Of a DNA stretch of 11,884 bases, positions 1 through 7,900 are shown piece by piece. Below the pieces are notes generated by a model that saw nothing but the letters and a program-made list of their open reading frames with translations, did no database searches and was not told the DNA's origin. Position 1 is the first letter of the stretch. Each line of letters starts with the position of its first letter. The DNA comes from Candidatus Aminicenantota bacterium (lineage in GTDB: Bacteria > Acidobacteriota > Aminicenantia > Aminicenantales > UBA4085): the NCBI GenBank assembly GCA_003154255.1, contig PMCY01000036.1:7847-19730 (forward strand). Direction: 5' to 3'. Position numbers and translations under genes: made by a program.

Positions 1-1985
1 CGGACCAAAGTCCGGCAGGCATCCGCGTTCAAATCGCCGAGGCGGGCCTTGATGGCGGGGATGGCGGCCGCGGTCATGCTCAGTTCGTCGAAACCCAATC
101 CGATGAGGAGCGGCAGAAGCCGCACGGACGAGGCCATCTCCCCGCACAGGCCGACCCATCGGCCCCCGGAATGGGCGGCGTCGACGATCATCCGCAGCAA
201 TCGAAGAAAGGCCGGATTTTCGGCACGTCCGAGCGGCCGGACTGCCGGGTTGCCGCGGTCGGCGGCGAAAAAGTACTGCAGAAGGTCGTTGCTTCCGACG
301 CTGAAGAAATCAACGTGCTCGGCAAAGCGATCGATGAGCAGGGCGGCCGAGGGGACTTCGACCATCATGCCCAGTTCGACATCGGGTCGATAGGGGACGC
401 CGGCTGCCCGAAGCTCCGCGGCCGCGGCGGCGACGAGGGCTTTTACGACCAGGATCTCCTCCACCGCGGCGACCATCGGGATCATGATCTTCAAGGGGCC
501 GAGGACCGCCGCCCGCAGGAGCGCGCGCAGCTGGACGCCGATGAGATCGATATGTTTCTCGTAGATCCGCACACCCCGGTATCCGAGGAATGGATTGGCC
601 TCGGCCGGCAGGGCCAGGAAGGGGAGAGGCTTGTCGCCTCCGATGTCGAAGGTTCGGACGATGATCGGGCGGCCGCTCGATTCCCGGGCCAGACGAGCGT
701 AGACGGCGTACTGCTCTTCCTCGCCGGGCGCTTCCGAGCGGCCCAGCAGCATCAGTTCCGTCCGGAATAGTCCCACCCCCTCGGCGCCTTCCTCCCAGGC
801 CCGGGCCATTTCCTCCGGATCGCCGATGTTGGCGGCGATCTCCATGCGGCGCCCGTCGGCGGTCCGTCCGGGCCGGCGACCGGCCTCCCGGTGTGAAAAA
901 GCCAGGCGTTTTTCGAATTCCGCCTCGCGGGCGTAATAGCGGCCGACGGCTTCGGACGGGGAGGGGATGACGAGCCCCCGCCCGCCGTCGACAATGACGT
1001 CCTCGCCCTCGGTCAGGCGTCCCCGCAGGCCGGGGCAGCCGATCACTGCGGGAATCCCGCGGGCCCGGGCCATGATCAGCGTGTGGGATGTCAGCCCGGC
1101 CTTTTCCAGCACCAGGCCGAGAAGCCGTCCGCGCTCCAGGGCCAGGAAGCGCGACGGCGCCAGGTCGTCGGCGATCAGGACGGCCGGAGCGGTCGGGGTG
1201 AAGTCGAGCTTGCGTCCGGCCGATCCGCCCAATTTATCAATCAGGCGGCGGCAGATGTCGCGGATGTCGGCGATCCGTTCGCGGATATAAGCGCTGCGGC
1301 TGGATTGCAGGGGCGCGCTGAACAGCCGTCCGGCCCGGGCGACGGCCGCCGCGGCGCCGGCGCCTCCGGCGGTGATGATTTCCTCGACCCTGGCGGCGAA
1401 GGCGCGGTCGCCCAAAATCGATAGATGGGCTTCCAGGACGCCGCGCTCGGTTTTGTTCTTTTCAGAAGCCAGCGCATTCTGGAGTTCTCGCGCCAGGCCC
1501 TCGGCGGCCTGCTGGAAGGCGGCCTTCTCCTCGGCGACGGTCCTCACCGGCCCGCCTTCATCCGCGAATTCCAGCGGCGCGTCCATCACGGCGGCCGGGC
1601 CGCGGACGAGGCCGGATCCCGCGGGCGTTCCGCGGAAGACGAGGGACTTTTCCAGGGTCAGGATGCGGGGCAGGTCGGGGACCGGAGCGGCCTGTGCCGC
1701 AGAGGCCTCCGTCTCCCAACGGGGAAGTTCGAGGATAAGGCCGCGCAGGGCCCGCAGGGCCTCGCCCTCAGCCGGCCCTTCGGCGCGGATCCGGCAGGGA
1801 TCGGAGTTCTGGGTGTCCGTCCCGATCAGCGAAAGCGAGCTCTTGGCGTCGGCCTCCGCTCCCGTCCGACGATTGATCCAGCGGATTTCGGCGTCGAAGC
1901 GTGCGGCTGTTTCCTGGATGCGGCCGGCCGGGCGGGCGTGCAGTCCCTGGGGCAGGTCGAAGAGGAAATCGAATTCAACGGCCAA
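1..1985 (-). CDS. ptsI: HPr-Enzyme I fusion of the PTS (phosphoenolpyruvate-protein phosphotransferase), 3' end cut by window edge
   Basis: Cytoplasmic general PTS protein that takes phosphate from PEP and passes it along the sugar relay. The 661 visible codons start with an HPr domain (about residues 1-90): phospho-acceptor His16 in GLHARPAG and a KSS motif at the regulatory Ser46 position of Gram-positive HPr. Enzyme I follows: active-site His301 in GLTSHTLIMAR, PEP-binding Arg408 (GLFRTEL) and Arg444 (RTFDIGGDKP), NPFLGYRG, metal-ligand region MVEVPSAA and SVGSNDLLQY, and Cys614 in GLCGEM. The His301-Cys614 spacing of 313 equals that of E. coli EI (His189-Cys502), so the core is intact. 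By that alignment about 25 EI residues lie beyond position 1; a fused IIA domain could follow. The TTG start at 1985 is chosen because it puts HPr at its usual N-terminal length and no ATG or GTG is near; AAAGGA lies about 12 bases upstream. It overlaps the IIB gene by 11 bases. Identification is secure; the start is less so. Confidence 0.95.
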   Translation of the reverse strand, partial: MAVEFDFLFDLPQGLHARPAGRIQETAARFDAEIRWINRRTGAEADAKSSLSLIGTDTQNSDPCRIRAEGPAEGEALRALRGLILELPRWETEASAAQAAPVPDLPRILTLEKSLVFRGTPAGSGLVRGPAAVMDAPLEFADEGGPVRTVAEEKAAFQQAAEGLARELQNALASEKNKTERGVLEAHLSILGDRAFAARVEEIITAGGAGAAAAVARAGRLFSAPLQSSRSAYIRERIADIRDICRRLIDKLGGSAGRKLDFTPTAPAVLIADDLAPSRFLALERGRLLGLVLEKAGLTSHTLIMARARGIPAVIGCPGLRGRLTEGEDVIVDGGRGLVIPSPSEAVGRYYAREAEFEKRLAFSHREAGRRPGRTADGRRMEIAANIGDPEEMARAWEEGAEGVGLFRTELMLLGRSEAPGEEEQYAVYARLARESSGRPIIVRTFDIGGDKPLPFLALPAEANPFLGYRGVRIYEKHIDLIGVQLRALLRAAVLGPLKIMIPMVAAVEEILVVKALVAAAAAELRAAGVPYRPDVELGMMVEVPSAALLIDRFAEHVDFFSVGSNDLLQYFFAADRGNPAVRPLGRAENPAFLRLLRMIVDAAHSGGRWVGLCGEMASSVRLLPLLIGLGFDELSMTAAAIPAIKARLGDLNADACRTLV

Positions 1986-2286
1986 GTTCGCTCTGGATCC
2001 TTTGCAGAACGGCCTCGGCGTTCCGGATGGCGTCCTGGACGGGGATTTCGAAAATCTTCTTCCCCTCGAATCGCTCCCGCTTCAAGACGGGGATGCCGAC
2101 GGCAAAGATCACGGCGTCGGCCTTGCGGATGTCGTCGGCGGACAGTTCGTTTTCCACACCCATGGCCCCCTGGGTCTCCACCTTGGTCGGCAGGCCCAGT
2201 TTTTTCCCGGCTTTCTCCAATCGTTCGGCGGCCATATAAGTATGGGCAATTCCGGTCGGACAGGCGGTGACGGCGACGAAGTTCAT
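1975..2286 (-). CDS. PTS fructose-family IIB component (stand-alone)
   Basis: A 103-residue cytoplasmic IIB protein of the fructose-mannitol PTS family. It receives phosphate from IIA on a cysteine and hands it to the sugar bound by IIC. The active-site loop is plain: Cys9 in TACPTGIAHTYMAAE, the signature of fructose IIB domains. The length equals one IIB domain, so nothing is missing, but the protein is separate, whereas in FruA of E. coli the IIB is fused to IIC. The start is ATG at 2286, with AAGGAGAG about 5 bases upstream, and overlaps the IIC stop as ATGA. Its end runs 11 bases into the HPr-EI gene, so these three genes are one translationally coupled unit. The exact sugar (fructose or another hexose or mannosyl compound) cannot be read from this domain, and no fruK-type 1-phosphofructokinase is in view. 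Confidence 0.95.
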   Translation of the reverse strand: MNFVAVTACPTGIAHTYMAAERLEKAGKKLGLPTKVETQGAMGVENELSADDIRKADAVIFAVGIPVLKRERFEGKKIFEIPVQDAIRNAEAVLQRIQSELGR

Positions 2287-3317
2287 GCGCTCTCCTTGGA
2301 TGCGGCCTGGGCCGCGGCCCTGGCCTTGATGAAGTTCATGAGCAGGGCCACGGTCAGGGAACCGGCGGCGATGGCCAGGACATAGATCAGGCGATGGTCG
2401 ACGACCGGCAGGACGATGGGCCCGCCATGGGGAGCATGATCGCCGACGCCGCCGAGCATGGCGATGACCGCGCCGATGCTGGATCCGGCCATGATAACCG
2501 GAATGACGCGCAGGGGATCGGCCGCGGCAAACGGGATGGCGCCTTCAGTGATGCCGATCGTCCCCATGGCCAGAGCCGCCAGTCCGGCCTCGCGCTCCTC
2601 TTCCGACCACAAGCGGCGGCGGATCTGGGTGGCCAGGCCGAGGCCGAGCGGGGGGATGCAGATGGCCGCCGCACAGGCCCCCATGACCGCGAAATTGCCC
2701 CGCTGGATCATGGCCGCGCCGAAGAAGAAAGCCACTTTGTTGACCGGACCCCCCATGTCGAAGGCGATCATCGAGCCCAGAATGACGCCCAGAAGAATCT
2801 GATTGCCTGAGTTCATTGCCTCCAGCCAATGCTGGATGGCGGCCATGATGTCCCGGATCGGGGCGCCGATGATCTTGAACATGACGAACCCGACCAGGAG
2901 CGATGTCAGGGCGGGGATGACCAGGATAGGCATGATCGGCCGGAGGTACCTGGGCGGCTTGAGTTTTTTAATCCAGAAGACGAGGAAGCCGGCCAGGAGC
3001 CCGGAGACGATCCCGCCCAAGAATCCGGCCCCGACCTGCCCGGCGATAAAACCGCCCACGAAGCCCGGAACGAGCCCCGGCCGGTCGGCGATGCCGAAGG
3101 CGATATAGCCGGAGAGCACGGGGATGAGAAAGGCGAAGGCCGCCGAGCCGATGTCGTTGATCAGCTTGAGGAAAGGGGCGTGGCTGAAGTCCGGACCCTG
3201 GGGCGTCATCGGGGCGAGGGCAATGGACAGGGCGATCAGGATACCGCCCGAGGCCACGAAGGGAATGGCGTAGGACACGCCCGATAAGAGGTATTGCTTG
3301 AAACGGTTGTTTTTCAT
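2283..3317 (-). CDS. PTS fructose-family IIC permease
   Basis: A 344-residue inner-membrane sugar channel and transporter of the fructose-family PTS; it moves the sugar inward while IIB phosphorylates it. It has many hydrophobic segments (for example about residues 12-34, 57-76, 84-116, 127-150, 172-186, 208-228, 270-292 and 308-330). Family motifs are FDMGGPVNK (residues 186-194), GITEGAIPFA (255-264, the substrate-site glutamate loop, Glu258) and DHAPHGGP (293-300). Length fits a complete IIC without fused IIA or IIB. The ATG at 3317 has no evident Shine-Dalgarno site; a -35/-10 pair lies directly upstream, so it is likely the first gene of the operon IIC-IIB-HPr-EI. The stop overlaps the IIB start by 4 bases. 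The protease gene upstream ends 64 bases away and is probably a separate unit, though read-through is possible. Confidence 0.95.
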   Translation of the reverse strand: MKNNRFKQYLLSGVSYAIPFVASGGILIALSIALAPMTPQGPDFSHAPFLKLINDIGSAAFAFLIPVLSGYIAFGIADRPGLVPGFVGGFIAGQVGAGFLGGIVSGLLAGFLVFWIKKLKPPRYLRPIMPILVIPALTSLLVGFVMFKIIGAPIRDIMAAIQHWLEAMNSGNQILLGVILGSMIAFDMGGPVNKVAFFFGAAMIQRGNFAVMGACAAAICIPPLGLGLATQIRRRLWSEEEREAGLAALAMGTIGITEGAIPFAAADPLRVIPVIMAGSSIGAVIAMLGGVGDHAPHGGPIVLPVVDHRLIYVLAIAAGSLTVALLMNFIKARAAAQAASKESA

Positions 3318-3328
3318 GATGGCGCACC

Positions 3329-3358
3329 ATTTTAATCGAAGGGAGGGGGAATTGACAA
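3329..3358 (-). promoter_or_regulatory. Putative sigma-70 promoter of the PTS operon
   Basis: On the minus strand TTGTCA (3358-3353, five of six consensus bases) is followed after 18 bases by TAAAAT (3334-3329, five of six). The -10 ends 11 bases before the IIC start codon at 3317, so a normal start point near 3322 gives a leader of only about 5 bases. It lies in the 64-base gap after the protease gene, where no intrinsic terminator is evident. Inference from hexamer match only. Confidence 0.5.
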
Positions 3359-3381
3359 ATGGGACGGCCGTCGATCGAGCA

Positions 3382-4902
3382 TTACTTTTCTTTTTGACAT
3401 TCTATCAATACCACCGCATTCGTGATGCGTTCAATGGCATTCTCCATCCGGTCCCGGGGGAGCCATTTTGTCTCTATTCCCAATGCATCGATGAGAAATT
3501 TTGCGTAATTGATTTTTACCGCATAGTTCACATTTTGCGGCAATTGGCCCGATGAACCGAGAGCGGCGGAGGCGTTAAGCGTAGCGATCACGATGCCGAC
3601 AACATGGCCATTTTTTAAAACGAGCGGCCCGCCCGAATTTCCGGGCTGAATGGGCGTTGAGATTTGGAAGGATGTCGGATCATCGCGGATCCCGCTCAAT
3701 GAACTGATTACGCCCTCCGTCAGTTTCGGCGAAACACCTTGGACGGTGATATTCGGGAATCCAATAGTGAAGACGTCATCGCCGAGCTTGACTTCCTTCG
3801 CTTCTCCCAGGAAAACCGGCGAAAATGAGCCGGTGATTTTTAAAATCGCGACATCGTTGCCGGCATCGATTTTTATGAGCTTCGCTTTTCTAGGCGATTG
3901 ATTGATATAAACGTTTATGTCGTTTGAATGATTTACCACATGGGCGGCCGTTAAAATGTAGCCGTTCTCGGAGACAAGAAATCCCGTCCCAAAAAATATG
4001 GTTTCATCATGAATTTCTTCAGCGGGGGGATTTTGGGCCGGATTGGAATGAAGCTCGAAGGTTTTGTCGACCCTGATGCTTCCCTTTCCGATTCGGTCGC
4101 GGACGGTCATTTGCATCGAGTAAGCGCCGGCCGGCAAGGCCGTAGAGGATTGGAAGGTCACATAGGGCGATCCGGCGATATCGTTCTCCAGCAAAAGGTG
4201 CCCGTTCTCGCCGAGCATATCTTTCCGAGTCAGGATGGGCTTTCCGGCGGGGTCCTTGACCTCCATGTCGATCTCAAACGCATGCTTTCCATCGGTGCCT
4301 TTCTTGAACAGGCCGACGTTAAAGAGGACGAAATGGACGGCTTCGCCCTTTTGGAAATCGGCCGCGTCCAATGGGTTGAGCCTCTTTTGCTCATCCATAC
4401 GGGCGAAGACGGCGTTCCCGTAGGAGAGCCCGGCCGAGAGAGTGAAGGAGCGGACGACCTGGATCTGCGTCCCGGCCACCTTATCACGAAGGATCAGGGT
4501 CATTTTGTAATCACCCTGTTCCATGGCCACGGAGGACTCGAAAATGCCGTAGGGGGACTCGGCGACGGCCCCGGGCAGCCGGATGTGGCCTTTTTCGCCC
4601 AGCAGGTTTTTCTGTTCCAGGACAACCCGGCCGTCCGGTCCGGAGACGATCATGTCGAGGTCGAACCAATGGCGTCCGTCCGGACCGGCCTGGAACGGGC
4701 CGGCCTGGCGCAGCACCAAATGGATCTTTTCGCCCCGGCGGAACTTGTTCTCGGAAGCGACCAGCTTTCCGGACGAGTCGAGGCGGGCCCAAATCGTGTC
4801 CTTGATTTCCAAGCCGGATGCCGGAACGGAAGCCGCTGACAGGATGCCTAGAGCGAAAAACACGGCCAGAGCGCCGGTCACGATGTTTTTAGGGAGCGTC
4901 AT
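3382..4902 (-). CDS. Secreted trypsin-like (S1C/HtrA-type) serine protease with two tandem N-terminal domains
   Basis: A 506-residue exported protease. Residues 1 to about 30 form a signal peptide (Lys5, hydrophobic 8-23, Ala/Ser-rich end). Residues 34-155 and 162-284 are two copies of one domain, probably beta-sandwiches: from residues 72 and 201 they align without gaps at an offset of 129, about 40% identical, sharing LGE(K/N)GH and SPY..F.SS. Residues about 285-300 are a Pro-rich linker. The C-terminal 200 residues are a chymotrypsin-fold protease with an intact triad: His321 in LTAAHVV, Asp350 in GNDVAILKI, Ser423 in QPGNSGGPL. There is no PDZ domain after the protease, unlike DegP or DegS. 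Likely role is periplasmic or extracellular protein cleavage, with the repeats serving binding or placement; that is inference. Strong Shine-Dalgarno GAGGAGA stands just before the ATG. The preceding GH13 gene ends 97 bases upstream. The protease half is visibly richer in A+T than the repeat half. Confidence 0.9.
   Translation of the reverse strand: MTLPKNIVTGALAVFFALGILSAASVPASGLEIKDTIWARLDSSGKLVASENKFRRGEKIHLVLRQAGPFQAGPDGRHWFDLDMIVSGPDGRVVLEQKNLLGEKGHIRLPGAVAESPYGIFESSVAMEQGDYKMTLILRDKVAGTQIQVVRSFTLSAGLSYGNAVFARMDEQKRLNPLDAADFQKGEAVHFVLFNVGLFKKGTDGKHAFEIDMEVKDPAGKPILTRKDMLGENGHLLLENDIAGSPYVTFQSSTALPAGAYSMQMTVRDRIGKGSIRVDKTFELHSNPAQNPPAEEIHDETIFFGTGFLVSENGYILTAAHVVNHSNDINVYINQSPRKAKLIKIDAGNDVAILKITGSFSPVFLGEAKEVKLGDDVFTIGFPNITVQGVSPKLTEGVISSLSGIRDDPTSFQISTPIQPGNSGGPLVLKNGHVVGIVIATLNASAALGSSGQLPQNVNYAVKINYAKFLIDALGIETKWLPRDRMENAIERITNAVVLIECQKEK
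4051..4689 (-). repeat. Internal duplication: two copies of an unidentified domain in the serine protease
   Basis: Protein-level repeat. Residues 72-155 (4689-4438) and 201-284 (4302-4051) align with no gap at a fixed offset of 129. My hand count is 35 identities in 84. The similarity extends N-terminally (ARLD at 39-42 with ARMD at 167-170; RGEKIHLVL with KGEAVHFVL) across a one-residue gap, giving units of about 122 residues. The DNA copies have diverged too far to be a recent duplication. I do not recognise the domain; alternating hydrophobic strands and Asp/Gly turns suggest a beta-sandwich. Confidence 0.85.
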
Positions 4903-4999
4903 TGAACTCTCCTCGACGGCAGGAATGATTGCGTTTCATCGGTGGCCGCGGCATAGCGGGAAGGATTTTTTCCAAACATATCGATAAGAATCAGGGGCA

Positions 5000-7900
5000 T
5001 CAGCCCTTGGCGATCTTCCGCAGCAGGACTTCGAGCCGATATTCCGAGCGGCGGGAAAGCTCCAGAATTTCGCCTCTCCGGCGGAGCGCGGCCTCCAGGG
5101 CCGGTTTGCCGGAAGACGGGCTTGCGGTTCCCGCCCGGCTCAGCACGGACAGGCCGAAGAGCCAATCGGCCAGCTCCTCGAAGGCTTCCTTGCTGTAATA
5201 CTGGACGCCCTCGAATTCGTTGACGCCCATGAAAACCCGGACTGCGTCGTCGGCGAGAAGAGCGGCCCAGGACGACCCGGCGTCCGGACCGAAGAGGGCG
5301 GACGCCTTCGCCGCGGGGGAGCGCAGGATCGCCAGAAGCATCAGCGAACGCGCCGTCTCGAACTCGCCCCGCCCGAGCCTGGCGAAGGCCCTTCGGATCG
5401 GCGTGTCCAGCCACAGCATTTCGAAAACGCGGCTGCGGGCCAAGGGGCCATCCTGGGGAAGAAGGAGCGCCAGCGAAGCCGTCGACAGACTGACCAGGAA
5501 GAGAACCGCGTCGGCCGGGTTGTCGGAGCCGTGGGCGAAGCGCAGCTCCGGCGGGGCGGCGGATTCCGGCGCCGCCGGCAGGGCTGCGGAGCGGACCTTC
5601 CCATACCGGCGCAATCGACGCGCCCCGGCAAGGCCCTCCCGGAAAGCGGCGGCGGCGGCGGCCGGATTTGCCTCCAGGCTCAAATGTTCGCGGACCTCCT
5701 GAAGGAAGGTCCCGAACTTCTCCTCCAGAAGCGCGGACGTGCCGATCGCGATTTCCGCGGCGGTGCGTCCGTTTTCCGGCCCCGCGGGCGATTCCGCGGG
5801 AAGGCTCGTTTCGATGAGCGCCGAAAAGGCCCGGTGGACGGATTCGAGCTTCATTTCCTCATAGGCTCGACGGATGTCGGGGACGCCCTGTCGGCCCAGC
5901 CGGCGGGCTAGTTGGGTCCAGTCTCCCGTGTCGTCGCCGATTTCCCGCCAATCCAAATAGACACGGTATTTGAAGCCGTCCAGCTCGACTTCGAAGCCAT
6001 TGCCCGATACATCGGCGCCGGAGCGGATGTATTCCAGCCCGGAGATGGAATCGCGATAGAGGTAATAGAGGCCGGGGGCCGGATTCAGGCCGAGGGCCTC
6101 GGCGGCCGTCCGCGTCTCCAGGATCTTGGGTCCGCCGGGAGCGGAGGTCAATTTCGGCGCGGACCGGAAAATACGGCCGGAGGCGCGCTCGTACTTGTTG
6201 TTATAGACGACAAGGGCGCGTTCGCCGCGCTCGCGGTTGACGAAGGCGAAGACATTTTCGTTGATCGCCCCGTCGGCGGTCAGGACGTCGAACATCCAGA
6301 AATTGGCCACCTGGCTGAAAAGAAAGCGCTTCTTCATCAGCGGGAAGATCTCTCGCTCGTGACGCGCGATCAGGCCGGCGTTGGGGCTTTCGTGATAATA
6401 GGCCCGCCGGTACTCCATGCCGTATTTCTCGGTCAGGCCTTCGATCTGGCCGTGGGCGAACATGGGCAGGCCGGGCAGGGTTACGAGAAGCGTGCAGACG
6501 CCGAAATACTTGTCGTCGGTGCCGAATTGGCGGATGGCGGTCTCTTCGTCCGGGTTGCTCATGAAGCTGACATAGCGCTTGAGGATCTCGGGCTCGAACT
6601 CCAGAGTCTCGGTGATGAGGTCGCGGTACTTGGCGTTCTCCTCCTTCATCATCATGTGCATGAAGGAGCTGTTGTAAACCCGGTGCATGCCCAGGGAACG
6701 GACGAAGTACCCCTCCATCAGCCAGAATGCTTCGGCCAAGAGGAGGGTCTCCGGCATCTCGGCGTTGATCCGATCGACGACCTCGCGCCAAAACTCTTCG
6801 GGGAAGGCCTGCTCGAAATCCTCCTTGGTCATGGCCCTGTCGGCTCGCGAGGGGATGTCGCCGCCGCTTCCCGGCTCGGGATACCAGAGCCGGGCGAAGT
6901 GGCGTTTGGTCAGGGTCATGGCCGCGTCGAAGCGGATGATGGAAAAGCGCCGGGCGACGTCGAAGATCTGGCCTATGACGGCTTGGCGCACGCTTTTGCG
7001 GAGCATGTCCAGCTGGGCCGTATCGTTCCAAGGCATGTTCGTGCCGTCGTTGCCGTGGTAAATGTAGCGGATCTCGCCCGTCCGGTTGTCGATCCTTTGG
7101 AAGGCCACGGCGGCGTCGCGGCGGCTCCAGTATCCGTCCTCGAGTCGCAGCTGAATGGCCGGGTTCTCGGACAGATCCGGCCCGCTGAAGCGGTAACCCG
7201 GAAAGGGCGGATGGGGCGACTGGATGAAATAATCCGGATGATCCAGCATCCAGCGCGAGTAGATCCCGGTGTGGTTGGGAACCATGTCGCTGGCCAGGCG
7301 GATCCCGCGGGCCTTGGCCCGTTCGTTGAGATTTTGCAGCGCGGCTTCGCCGCCTAGGTCCTCGGCGATGCTGTAGTCGAAGAGCGAGTAGGCCGAGGAC
7401 ACGGCGTCGATGTTGCCCATGAGATGCTTGATGCGGCGGGAGGCATTGCTCCGCTCCCAGATGCCGATGAGCCAGAGGGCGTTGAAATTTCGGCAGGCCA
7501 GCTTGTCCAGTTCCTCATCCGGGATCTGGTCCAGTGTCCGGATCGGGCGTCCGTATTGCCGGGTGAGCTGGTCAAGCCAGACAAAACAATTCTTGGCCAT
7601 AAGGACGACCCGGGGCATCCAGTTCAAGTCCTCGGTGAAATTGTCCGGCTCTTTGAAGTCCTTCCAGCTTTCCGCGGCGTAGCGGTAACCCGACTTGCCC
7701 AAGGAAAATCCGTCCGCTCCTTTGAGCGGTCCCCTGTAGCGCGGGGCGATGGTCGGCGGCCCGCCGTATCCGCCCGTCCAAGGCAGGCGGTCCTCCTTTA
7801 TCAGGTCGGCCCCGCTCAAGATGCGGCGGATGAACAATTCGCCCAGCCAGGGGCCGTAATGTTCACGGATATAGAGGAGCTGAGCCTCGAGGTCGTCCGG

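Noticed and set aside
1372..2385. 337- and 281-codon plus-strand frames over the HPr-EI region
   Set aside because: The minus strand here encodes recognisable HPr, EI and IIB motifs; the plus-strand products are Arg/Ser/Gly-rich shadows.
3353..3358. TTGACA on the plus strand as a rightward -35 box (3352-3357 region)
   Set aside because: No plus-strand gene follows. The same bases read on the minus strand give TTGTCA, which fits the PTS promoter.
4976..5003. GGGC-TGAT-GCCC hairpin at the end of the GH13 gene as terminator
   Set aside because: Only four base pairs and no T-run directly after the stem.
5912..7357. 481-codon open frame on the plus strand opposite the GH13 gene
   Set aside because: It lies wholly antisense to conserved GH13 catalytic motifs. 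Long antisense frames are common in high-GC DNA and its protein shows no family motif.
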